A DNA stretch of 24,133 bases from Protostelium mycophagum (Eukaryota; Evosea; Variosea; Protosteliida; Protosteliaceae), in contig MZNV01001397.1 of assembly GCA_002081555.1 (NCBI GenBank), positions 1 through 24,133 on the forward strand. Direction: 5' to 3'. Of this stretch, positions 1-9,323 are shown one piece after another; the stretch's first letter is position 1; the number at the start of each line of letters is the position of its first letter. The notes beneath the pieces were generated by a model. It had not been told where the DNA came from, did not search any database, and saw nothing but the letters and a program-made list of their open reading frames with translations. Position numbers and translations under genes: made by a program.

Positions 1-137
1 TACCGCAGCACTGCTGTCGGATCTTGACTAAATTAATTTTTTTCGAGGAGGGTGGGAATCTGTCTGAGCTTGCGAAGACACCCGCTCTGCGTATGACACT
101 AGCATTGCACTACTGCAGGATGTTGTACACCTTTTAA
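1..137 (+). CDS. possible last exon of an upstream gene (partial)
   Basis: From about position 46 there is an open frame ending in TAA at 135-137. It reads like ordinary protein, with the end ...LALHYCRMLYTF. It is preceded by a CTAA branch-point-like stretch (about 29-32), a T-rich tract and CGAG, which would serve as a 3' splice site. The asparagine synthetase gene in this window appears to use a similar CGAG acceptor near 16917. AATAAA at 136-141 overlaps the stop and could be a polyadenylation signal. Nothing identifies the product, and the segment is too short for confidence. It could also be chance open sequence. If real, the gene is convergent with COX11. Confidence 0.3.
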   Translation, partial: PQHCCRILTKLIFFEEGGNLSELAKTPALRMTLALHYCRMLYTF

Positions 138-364
138 TAAACAATGGTAAAATATGTTATATAAATCAATCAGCACTGTACAGAAGCTCTCATTGCAGGT
201 TCAAAGTTTTATCCTGATCTTTGCATCCACTCTACATAACAAATATCAAAATAATGGAACTGAAGAACAACGTTTTCAGCCAACACAACCTTCCAAAAAT
301 CTCTATAAATCAGAATCAATGATCAAAAAAAATCAATAACAATAAAAGACAAAGATGCCTCAAT
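138..364. other. intergenic, probable 3' ends of two convergent genes
   Basis: AT-rich sequence between the possible upstream exon and the COX11 stop codon. I see no convincing coding frame or RNA gene. It holds AATAAA-like and A-rich stretches (for example 326-352) that fit 3' untranslated sequence. Confidence 0.4.
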
Positions 365-1351
365 TTATCCTTGGTCTTTCGACTTATAGAATGTGTAGGA
401 CAATGTGATGCTGTTGATGTTCCTCAGCGAAGTATCGTCTGCGTATGCGGGGTCTATGTAGAAGAACACAGGTAGATCAATCTCTTCTCCAGGCTCCAGT
501 CTCTGTTCTTCAAAACAAAAGCATTGAATTTTGTTAAAATAAGGTGCCGCCTGATTTTTTTCAATTTTTTAAATCTGATGGAAGATGATTACTCTGGCTG
601 GAGTGACATTGTAAGAGGAGACACCAATTATGGGTTTGTCTGTGGGGTTATGCGCCTTATAGAAGATGAGAGCGGACTCGCCAGGAGAAACAACTACCGT
701 TTCCTGCTGTGGTACAAAATTCCATTCCATAGAGCTGCTGTGAGGGCATCAACGTGATGAAACATTGATAATTACGCACTATCGATCTGCGCTGAAATGG
801 ACGTTGATGGATCTCTCTGCAGAATTAGAGGATCTTCTAACATTAAGATCCGCAACAGTCTTTTTCTCCTTTACTGCTCCTCCGTAGCCTGATCATCCAT
901 GTCATTTTTTGAAAAAGAATTATTGATGGAATTCTATGCAAGATCACACCCCACTGAATCCATAAGAATTTAATTATAACTCACCTGTTGCTTCACAAAA
1001 AACTCTATAGAGAGGTACTGCAGCATAAGAAAGACCCAAAACACCCACAATCACTGCAACAATCTTCATCGCCAGACCTTTGTTTTTGTCCTCCTCACTG
1101 TCCTTATTTCTCTTCTCTTGATTTTGCTTCTTTCCAGAATTCTGCTGGTGATTCTAACATTTTGAGGATGTAGGCTTCAAAAAGAGTCTCACTTGTCCTC
1201 CACTGTTATTGTTCTGTGTGTGTTCTGCACGCTTAAAAAGTAGAGTCGGAGTTGGTCGACTGTATCTTTGAATTGGAGTCACATTTCTTAGAGAACAAGG
1301 TCTTTGTGTTGTGCTGGCGAAGGCCTGCAGTCTCCGTACATGCTGCATCAT
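365..1351 (-). CDS. COX11: COX11, cytochrome c oxidase copper chaperone (5 exons)
   Basis: Mitochondrial inner-membrane copper chaperone that delivers copper to the CuB site of cytochrome c oxidase. In coding order the exons are 1351-1193, 1153-985, 888-780, 737-593 and 550-365. They join in frame to about 255 residues with GT-AG introns of 39-96 nt. The Met-Met start at 1351 opens an Arg-rich, Ser/Thr-rich leader that fits a mitochondrial presequence. Then come one hydrophobic segment (around KIVAVIVGVLGLSYAAVPLY), the RVFCEATGYGG block, EWNFVPQQ, the NPTD segment and the copper-binding CFCFEEQ motif, followed by a PVFFYIDP block. This is the family order and its usual core length. The ATG was chosen because upstream in-frame starts are non-ATG. 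The gene is divergent from WDR7, with 84 bp between the two start codons. The identification is firm; the presequence is inferred. Confidence 0.95.
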
Positions 1352-1435
1352 TGGGGTTGAAAATCTGATGTGATCTTGGTGCACATACTCGTTGTAGACC
1401 CATCTGAAACATCAACGTTCCACTTCTTTCAGAGC
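1352..1435. promoter_or_regulatory. divergent COX11/WDR7 promoter region
   Basis: Only 84 bp separate the start codons of the two divergent genes, so both promoters and 5' leaders must lie here unless they extend into the coding regions. The region contains one CGTTGTAGA copy (1390-1398), about 40 bp upstream of the WDR7 ATG. I see no clear TATA box. A shared bidirectional promoter is inferred from the spacing. Confidence 0.5.
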
Positions 1436-4400
1436 ATGGCTGACCTAGTCGTCCCACTTGCTTTTTGGGAAGGGGATAATACAGAAATAGGAGCAGTCAC
1501 AACTTTATTTGTTCACAAGAGGAGATTAATAGTCGGTGGTACTTCTTCTGGAAGGCTCTACTTATGGAGATTGTTATACAATGATGACGGTCAGAAAGAC
1601 AACAATAATTCAGCGGATAAATCCAAAGCGGCAGATGATGGAACTACTCAGAGCGCAGATGTTCGCATGAGGTTGTTCTGTGTGATGTTAGGACATTCTT
1701 CTGCGATCACATGCATCAAGAGTACTGAATATGAGGGCGAAGATGTTATCGTTTCTGGTGAGTCATTTTGTAAATCAATGTGTCAAAACCAAAAAGATGA
1801 TTAATGTCATCAGTGTCTTCAGATGGCACGATATGTTTGTGGAGTTTTGCAGACGGCGGTTGTCTGAGTTCGGCCACTAGGGTAATTATCGTCATCAAAT
1901 GGAAAATTCGATTGTCCTCTGATTCAAAAATAATCACAAGTAATCATTTTATAACAGGCTTTGAAATGTCTACCAACAAGCATGAGCGTACTTCCAAATA
2001 AACATCAAGTCGCCTTTGCAGGAAACAGAACCTTTATAGAGATTTTTTCTCTCAAAAATATGACGGTGAGGAGTTATATTACGTCGCTTGTTCCCATCAT
2101 CATTTCCTGATCAACATAGATCTCTTACACATTCCCTGCACATCAACATTGGATTAATTGTTTATTCTCTTGTGACTTAGCCGCTCGCTCAGGAGGTCAC
2201 TCTCTTTATTTCTGCCAAATTAATTTTATTTGTAGAAAATATTATATTTTTGCCTGAAAATTCCAACCATCAACAGGAGCCGCCACAAGCCCCTTACTCA
2301 TCTCTGGAGGAAGTGACGGAGTGGTCCAATTCTGGTCGATCGCACAAGAGGGAGAATGTGACACTCCACTACAGACATTGTGCTTAGACATCAGCGAGCC
2401 GCTGTCCGTGTGTCTGTGCCCAAACTTCAAATTATTGTTGGTCGTGTTCTCGGAACAATGGGTGGTCTATACGGCCAAGGCGGGGAAAGAGATTTTGACC
2501 ACAAAATGCCCAGATATTGGCGGTTGGAAATCTGGAGCTTTTGTGAATAAGTCCTCCGTCATCGTTTGGTCCAAGGTGGGTCTTTGTGATATCATATTTT
2601 ATATCTGCAGAGGTGTAGCGGTAGTCGCAGTTTCAAGACATAATATAATGATTTTATTTTGGATTTATAATTGTTCAGGAAGGTAACGGCTATGTCTACA
2701 ACCTGCCAGCAGTGCCTAATGCGGTGCCCTTATCCTTCATGGCGAGCAGCTCATCTACAACGCTCAATACAAGCGACAGAGAACAGAAACGCACCTCTGG
2801 ATCATTCGAGAAGAATAGAGAGGACGAGTTGGTTATACAGAAACACGCTCCACCTTCTAATTTTAGATCTGCACTTCTGACCAAGTTGAACATTATTGAT
2901 AAGGCGTAAGGAATTTATTTTTAAAATCTTGTTAATGGAATCGGTGTCTACTGTACGGTTGCTATAGAGACAGAGTAGAAGATGTCTCATGTTTGTGGCC
3001 ATTTCAACAAGTTAATTATGGAGACAAATACTCATGAATTATTATCATTGTACAGAATATTTCATGATATCTTACAGTAATGAGGAGACATCTTATGCAT
3101 ATGTGTGCATGCATGTGCCCACAGAAGAGGACACAAATATATTTATAGACACTGTGGCTGCTGCCGCTGGCAACGTTTTTGTCACAGGAACGGAGCTCGG
3201 AAAGATATCCGTGTGGATCGCCATTGGAACCGAAAAAATCCCGCCAGGGTCTAGAATATCCCCGTGGGCCGGTATGACGTCATCACTGTACATAATCCTC
3301 TGTTGCGGCCTTGCCGCAACTCTTTATACTAAATCGCTCTGCTGCAATTTTCAGGTGCACAAAAAATGACGCGTTGTAGTGAGCCGAACTACAAAGAAGG
3401 CGGAGAGCGGGGAGTTGCCTTTTGGAATCAGGGGGTTACCGGCACCCGCATTACGTAACTCGAATTCTACACCCCCCACGCCCATCGCGACGGCATCTAC
3501 AATCGTCGAGGATCATCTATTATTAGTCATTGGTTTTCAAGACGGGTGTGTTATTCTACAATTATCTACCTCCATGCACATGATGACGTCATCATGTATA
3601 TTTTATTCAAGCCAAAACACAATGTATATTGATGTGAACAGAAACATCGTTGTCACGGCGCTGCCAACAGTGGACACAACTAAACTGAAATATCAGAATG
3701 CGCACAAAGGTGCGGTGACGTCGTTGTTGTCTCTTCCGATGGGTAGCAAAGAGGTAATATTATCAATATATAATAATATTATTCTATTTTGACGTTTTCA
3801 AAAATCCTCTCCATATCAATTGCACAAGAATTTCCATACCAAAACAGTGTTAAAAATGTATAGGTGAGGGTGGTATCAGGAGGGGAAGACTTTGAGATCA
3901 ACGTGTGGTCCATCAAAGACAAGACTACATTTTTATTATTGTACAAATTCCACAACCACTTCGGGCCAATTGTATCATTGTTCACGCCGGAGGTAAACAT
4001 CAAAGATATTATTATGGGATAGATTTTATTTGTCATGTTGATAAACAATTAAAATCTTTTCGAAAATTGAATCTATTCAGGTTCCACAAACCAACAGAAA
4101 TATGGCCGGATCCACAAGGTGGAAGGATTATTTCTTCTCTATCTCAAAAGACAAGACAATAGCTTTATTCTCCGTGCCCAACAACAACTGGTAATACCCT
4201 CTCAGATGTTCGTGAATTTTCCGCGAAAGATACTCTCATTGAAATGAAACTGACCTGTGCAGCCAGCACGTATACGGAGTACATCCGTCTTTTATTGTGA
4301 ATGTTAAATGGCAGATATCTCAGGACTACCTCATTGTAGAATGTGATGACGGATCTGTATCAATTTGGGAGGTAAAGAGTTTCCATCAACAGTTTCATTT

Positions 4401-7350
4401 CAATGAGAGTATCTTTCGCGGAAAATTCATTCAGATTTCAATTTATCTGCCTCAGTAAAATATTTGTTATTTACGGTTGTAGATGACGACAGGAAGGCTG
4501 GAGGCAACGGTATATGGAGAGACAGCGCGAGAGATTTTAGAATACTCGGATAACTTAATGCCCGAGACCAATGGGTGAGATGTCACAAAAATTTGTGCAC
4601 TGAGATATTTGTACAACACAAAAGAAAGCAGGCACAGCTTTCTATTTTGGCTGTATCACACTCATCATTGATTGATTTATTCACAATTAAAGGGATTCGG
4701 TAGAGCTATTACACAAGAGTGTACACGCCTTCACAATACAATCGCAACAAGGTGACGTAATGATTCGTCATCATGAAAAAGTCAACACTTTGCACCAAAG
4801 ATGTAGACCGCTTTTCAACCACAATTCATCATAGATCGGCGCTATGCGCGGAAATATACAAGGACATATATTCATTACATTTAATATTATTTAATATTTG
4901 AAATAAAACATTGACAACATCTTGACATTCGAATAGACCCTTCCCCTATCCAATTAGTCTTTTTAAATATAAGAAAGTTGTTGAACGACTTTGAACGTTC
5001 CATGAAACAGACAAAGAGAAGGATGTCTTTCTCGCGGAGTGCAGACAGAGTTATAGACAACGGAGGTGTAGGAGGTGAGTTGGGTTGTCTCGTTGTAGAT
5101 GCTGAATCTGGCAGGTCTACAATCAGCGGATATTACGGCTGCGGCACTGTCTTGCACGGCGTTCTCCGTTTTTTCGTGGTTTTTACCGTGAGTATTCCAC
5201 ATGTTTTGCAAACTTGTCTCGTTGTAGAACGTCATAGAATGACTGATTGTAGATGGGGAATAAAAGGGGGCTTAGATGAGCTGACGATGAGGGAATTACA
5301 TCTGCTCCCACCAAATCCTGAGCCGTCATTCGCGTTAAGAGGAGCAAACGGAAAGATCACTGTTCTAGTGTCACAGAGTATCCCTTCTGGCTCTGATAGA
5401 TGGTGCAGGTGAAATCAATTAATATCGATATTATTTCTACTTACAGGCCTTATCATTTTCTCTCAACATCAGAAAAAATTATATTTGCACCTCAAATCTA
5501 CATTCTATTATGGTTCTTGTTCATAAAATAATGATATCATTATTTTAAGTGTTGACAAGTTGTAGATCAGAAAGATTGTCAGCGTTACACACTTTATCTG
5601 CTGCATCTTACACTAAAAACCTCATGAGTTTCGAGCCCTTCCAGGTAATCTCTATGACGTCATAACACCTGTCATGACATATTGACAGGTGTCAACCAGT
5701 CAGCTACTTACGTACTACTGCGCGTTATTGGCTGATCACGTGCCCAACTATTCCATCCCCTCCTTACCTTTCCTCGCAAAATTCTGGCGGGACCCTTTCG
5801 GTGAACATTCTCATAACTATCCACGAACTTTCACTGAACTTTCTGATAGATGACGTGATGCAAGCCGCGAGATCTATCTTCATCAGTGCGGCTGACAATA
5901 TGAAACCTGAGGCCAGGCTCCGCTTGATCAATACCACTGCACAAAAACTAGGTAAATCATCCAAGATCCCAAGACGCGGGAGCCCAAAAGCCCCAAGGAG
6001 GCAGTCAGATGACAAAAAAAGAATTCAGAAATGACGAGTTTCAGGTCAAGAGGACGATCAGAGGTTCGTGTCTGTGATCGTTCTTGCTGTTCTTGGTTCT
6101 AGATATCCTGAAAGCCTTGAGAAGGGGTAAGAACGATGTCGAAATCTCCGCGAAATTTCATATTCAAAACTCGCAGCACCGGGGTTCTGATCACCAATGA
6201 GCTCATCAGACTGCTCAATATAGAGGACAGAGGTGAGTCCTCACTTCTCATTCGAAAATGTATTGACATGATTCAGTGGGAGATAATGTTGCATTGCGCA
6301 TCGCTGCGAGCGAACTCATCGGCAAGGGATTCCTGATCTGGAAACCCTATATAAGAGATGTAGACGGGATAGTGAAGCAGCTCTTCTCTATGACTATGCT
6401 GTCAGACCCACCTTATCTCGCCACAGTATCACACCAGGTCTCCTCTCTAATCTTTAATTCGAGGAAAACCACAACAATATTAAAAGAAGCAGGCACTCAT
6501 GATGATTGGTGTCGCCGATCCGCGCATGTTCGTCAACTCTTTGGGGGCCTTTATCACAGAAGCCAGCGCAGAGAACAACGCACGCCCCGCTTACTACCGC
6601 GAAAACTCTTCCCAACATTCCCAGGCGATCATTTGCCTCGGTATTTTTCCGTATTCTTCCGTATTTATCCGGCCACGTCTGAACTTTCCAGGAAATCTGA
6701 TCAAGCAGGATCCTGTGTCTCTAGTGTCTTTACTGACCCGTTTGGTCGAAATCATTGTGAGAAGCCTGGACCCACATATCCCCTACTTGCGAGACAATTG
6801 CGTCAACGCAACCACAGCCGTACTGCACATCCTCGTGAAGAAGTACCCGATGGTGTCCTTCCACAATGACAGCCAGAGGTTGGCGATGGGAACGAAAGAA
6901 GGCTCCATCGTGATTTACGACCTGAAGACCGCCACAAAATGGTCCACTTTGAATGTGAGGATCATCATCTCATTTGAATTTGATTCTGGCGCGAACTTGT
7001 CCTGAAAAAGTACAGGGGGATTCCAGCGTGACAGCCCTCAGTTTCTCACCGAATGGAAAGAGTCTCGCCAGTTACACGATGTCCGAGAACGCCATCAGAG
7101 TCTGGGCCACACAATCACATTTCTTGTCTATATTAAACCCAAACCCGACGGTGCAACACAACATACAAGTGCCAGAGACCAAAAACAGTGAGTCCTGAGT
7201 GTTTCGAAAAGTGGGTGAAATTTCGCAGAGAATCTGTCACCACTGAACCTTTTGGACCAAGTGGGAATCAAATGGCAAGGAGATCGGATGATCCAATTGA
7301 TAAGACAATGGGAGTCAGCAACCTTATCTTTGCTGTCTTTCAAAATATAA
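1436..7350 (+). CDS. WDR7: WDR7 / rabconnectin-3 beta-like WD40 protein (about 26 exons)
   Basis: Large WD40 protein that in animals pairs with DMXL proteins (rabconnectin-3) and promotes V-ATPase assembly on endosomes and vesicles. Exons that close in phase are 1436-1757, 1814-1881, 1958-2065, 2120-2195, 2277-2575, 2679-2905, 3380-3753, 3864-3992, 4081-4190, 4263-4371, 4483-4574, 4693-about 4757, 4978-5067, 5099-5187, 5253-5408, 5566-5644, 5704-5800, 5850-5951, 6045-6126, 6177-6232, 6277-6437, 6493-6640, 6692-6954, 7016-7187 and 7229-7350. Boundaries near 2968-3090 and 4757-4978 are unsettled. The product is about 1,250-1,300 residues, somewhat shorter than animal WDR7. N-terminal blades (GRLYLW, DGTICLWSF, GSDGVVQFW), a mid blade (DYLIVECDDGSVSIWE), the helical middle (ELIGKGFLIWKPY) and the C-terminal blades (RLAMGTKEGSIVIYDLKTA, ALSFSPNGKSLASYT) follow family order. 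Only the paralogous WDR72 is a serious alternative. Confidence 0.88.
3302..3320. repeat. 8-bp perfect hairpin in a WDR7 intron
   Basis: GTTGCGGC at 3302-3309 and GCCGCAAC at 3313-3320 are perfect reverse complements around a 3-nt CTT loop. The hairpin lies in the intron between the exon ending at 3271 and the exon starting at 3380. Its GC richness stands out in an AT-rich intron. The function is unknown. Confidence 0.6.
4213..4429. repeat. 40-bp perfect inverted repeat flanking a WDR7 exon
   Basis: The arms at 4213-4252 and 4390-4429 are exact reverse complements over 40 nt. The left arm is in the 72-nt intron 4191-4262 and the right arm in the 111-nt intron 4372-4482. The single exon between them (4263-4371, 109 nt) encodes one WD40 blade, so the pre-mRNA could fold with this exon in a loop. 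The arms could be two copies of one short insertion in opposite orientation. No third copy was seen in the window. Confidence 0.9.
5665..5692. repeat. 10-bp perfect inverted repeat in a WDR7 intron
   Basis: ACACCTGTCA at 5665-5674 and TGACAGGTGT at 5683-5692 pair perfectly around an 8-nt spacer. They lie inside the 59-nt intron 5645-5703 and occupy nearly half of it. The repeat begins just after a TGACGTCA palindrome at 5655-5662. Confidence 0.65.
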
Positions 7351-7681
7351 AATCGAACTGCCGAGCTAATTTTTCTGCCAAAAATTGCATAAAATATGGT
7401 CCAAATTCAGATTGTTTCCCTCATTTGCCTAGGCAAAGGCTACTATTTTTTAGTGTGCAGTGATTTCTGCAGAGCAGGCTCTGAGCACACCGCAAAAGCT
7501 GACAAATGTTATGCAAAGAATTCCCAAACTTGATTCCAGGAAGCGTTTTGTGTCGAGTTTGATATATACCCGCTGTAAATAAATATATTATGGGTTTGGA
7601 GATTCGGACACTTCGGGGTTTCGGATTTCCGCGGACTGATCCGGTTTTGCTCATTCCCCCTTCATTTCGAAAAGAAGGAAG
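7351..7681. promoter_or_regulatory. intergenic: WDR7 3' end and monooxygenase upstream region
   Basis: This stretch of 331 bp lies between the WDR7 stop and the monooxygenase ATG. I see no supported gene. It contains the palindrome TTGCCTAGGCAA (about 7424-7435) and an AT-rich, TATA-like stretch near 7560-7590. These may belong to the downstream promoter, but this is not demonstrated. Confidence 0.35.
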
Positions 7682-8899
7682 ATGACATACCAACCAAGAA
7701 TCGCGATTGTGGGTGCTGGACCCTCCGGTTTAATCTTATCATTGTTACTTCACCGCCAAGGAATTAAGACCACCGTCTTTGAGCTGAGAGGCAGACCGAC
7801 CGAAGAGGAGCTCATGCAACCTTCAGGATCGCTGGACCTTCACGAGGAGTCTGGATTGGCGGCGATACGGGAAGCGGGCTTGTGGGATGACTTCCAGAAC
7901 TTTTTGGGAGAATGCACTGAAGAGAACATAATTATGAACAACGCGGGAGAGCTCCTTTTCCAAGACGATGGGGAGGGAGGCTCCAGACCAGAGATCTCGC
8001 GACATGCACTCATGACGCTGATGTTAAACCACGTGCCCGAGGACGTCATCAAATGGAATAGCAAGATAACCAGCGTGGAAATGGAAGCCAGTGGAAGTAC
8101 TCCGGTTGTTAACATTCGCCTCAGTACGGGAGAAATATCCTCTTTCGATTTTGTGATCGGAGCGGATGGTGCATGGTCACGAGTGCGCAAACTTTTCTCG
8201 GACGTCATTCCATTTTACAGCGGGATACAATGGATGACAGCCACGATCGTTCAAGTTACCAAAAGGTTTCCACACTTGTCCAGCCTCGTCGGCACTGGTA
8301 CATTCAATGCTTTAGGAGGGAGGAAGGGCATTTGGTCGCAGCGAGGTGCACAGGATTCAGCCAGGATCTACATCGGCGTGAGTTTACCAATAGAAGAGCT
8401 CGATCAGTGGAACGATAAGACAGCCGCACAGATGAAGGACATCTATCTAAATGACGAGAAATTATTCAAAAATTGGGGAGAACAGTTGAAGGAGTTGTTA
8501 TCTGTGGCATGTGAAGAAGACTCTTCCACCTACCCAGGCCGACCGGCAGATTTCAAACCTCTCTACATGCTTCCTCTTGGCTTCAGCTGGGATCACCGTC
8601 CCGCCGTCACCTTGATCGGCGATGCAGCCCACCTGATGACTCCCTTTGCTGGAGAAGGTGTCAATCTAGCCATGTGGGACGCACTTGACCTCTCCAAAAC
8701 TCTGTCGACCATTCCAAAAACCGACACTGCCGAGGCGTGGCAGCGGGAACTCGACCCCCGCATTGTAAAATTCGAACAAACAATGCTGGAGAGAAGCTCA
8801 GAGAAGGCCGAACAGACATTGCGAAATAAGGAGATGATGATGGGCAGCGAGAACGGAGCAGAAAATCTCGTGGGGTTTTTCAAGCAGTGGAGGAACTGA
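7682..8899 (+). CDS. FAD-dependent monooxygenase, TetX/aromatic-hydroxylase class (intronless)
   Basis: Flavin monooxygenase of the PHBH-fold class, expected to hydroxylate a small organic substrate using NAD(P)H and oxygen; the substrate cannot be read from sequence. The 405-residue single-exon frame starts with a Rossmann FAD fingerprint (IAIVGAGPSG, Gly11-Gly16). It has the DG motif (GADGAWSR, Asp162) and the GD FAD-ribityl motif (GDAAHLMTPFAGEGVN, about 313-328). Length and layout resemble bacterial TetX and related fungal monooxygenases, including the SLDLHEESG segment, and no extra C-terminal domain is present. It is the only clearly intronless gene here, between neighbours with many introns, which suggests horizontal acquisition or retroposition. 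Resemblance to TetX does not show tetracycline breakdown. Confidence 0.88.
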   Translation: MTYQPRIAIVGAGPSGLILSLLLHRQGIKTTVFELRGRPTEEELMQPSGSLDLHEESGLAAIREAGLWDDFQNFLGECTEENIIMNNAGELLFQDDGEGGSRPEISRHALMTLMLNHVPEDVIKWNSKITSVEMEASGSTPVVNIRLSTGEISSFDFVIGADGAWSRVRKLFSDVIPFYSGIQWMTATIVQVTKRFPHLSSLVGTGTFNALGGRKGIWSQRGAQDSARIYIGVSLPIEELDQWNDKTAAQMKDIYLNDEKLFKNWGEQLKELLSVACEEDSSTYPGRPADFKPLYMLPLGFSWDHRPAVTLIGDAAHLMTPFAGEGVNLAMWDALDLSKTLSTIPKTDTAEAWQRELDPRIVKFEQTMLERSSEKAEQTLRNKEMMMGSENGAENLVGFFKQWRN

Positions 8900-9323
8900 T
8901 GAAGACTCAAATATGAGATAAAATGTTTTTAGAAGGATTTGATTTATATCCACCCAAATCAATTATGTATTTCTCTTCATATATTTTCAGCTGACCCCAG
9001 AAAAATATTCGAGAGGAGAAGAATCATAGTTGAACCTACTTACCTCATTTGTGATCTTTGCTCTTGGTGCAGCTGGCGGTTGGTGATCTGCATAGAGGCG
9101 TTAGAATTTGAAAAACTTTTTCGCGCGTAAGTTTGTGTCTCTGCAACCAAAGTATAAAAAATAACCTCGATCGTTTCAGCTCCTCAGAAAAACTTCTTCA
9201 CGTTCTTAACTTGGAATTGAGCAAGTAGCAGAAATAAAGACAACGCTCGTGAAAAGCAATTCGGCGTAGAACATATCTTTTTACGTATTGAGACCACCCT
9301 TTTGATCACATCACTTGAACAAA
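8900..9323 (+). other. intergenic with a weak coding-like segment and the helicase 5' region
   Basis: An open frame (about 8990-9125, ...ALEFEKLFR) ends at a good GTAAGT donor (about 9127). It continues in frame after a TTTCAG acceptor near 9179 into SSEKLLHVLNLELSK and a stop (about 9228). This looks like two exons of a very small gene, but no in-frame ATG was found and no family is recognised. It could equally be chance or an untranslated leader. The rest is AT-rich and must hold the helicase promoter. TATAAAAAAT occurs near 9152. Confidence 0.25.

Noticed and set aside
1154-1457. Starting COX11 at non-ATG codons upstream of 1351, or using the other overlapping minus-strand frame
   Set aside because: A tandem ATG at 1346-1351 gives a good mitochondrial leader in the correct frame; the other frame does not join to the COX11 exons.
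4978-5412. One continuous 144-codon frame through the middle of WDR7
   Set aside because: The WDR7-like reading jumps to other frames within it (LNLAGLQSADITAAAL and WGIKGGLDEL), with matching splice sites; the open frame is partly chance.
7682-8899. Calling the monooxygenase a tetracycline-resistance gene
   Set aside because: Fold and motifs match the wider TetX/PHBH class, which has many substrates; nothing in the sequence fixes the substrate.
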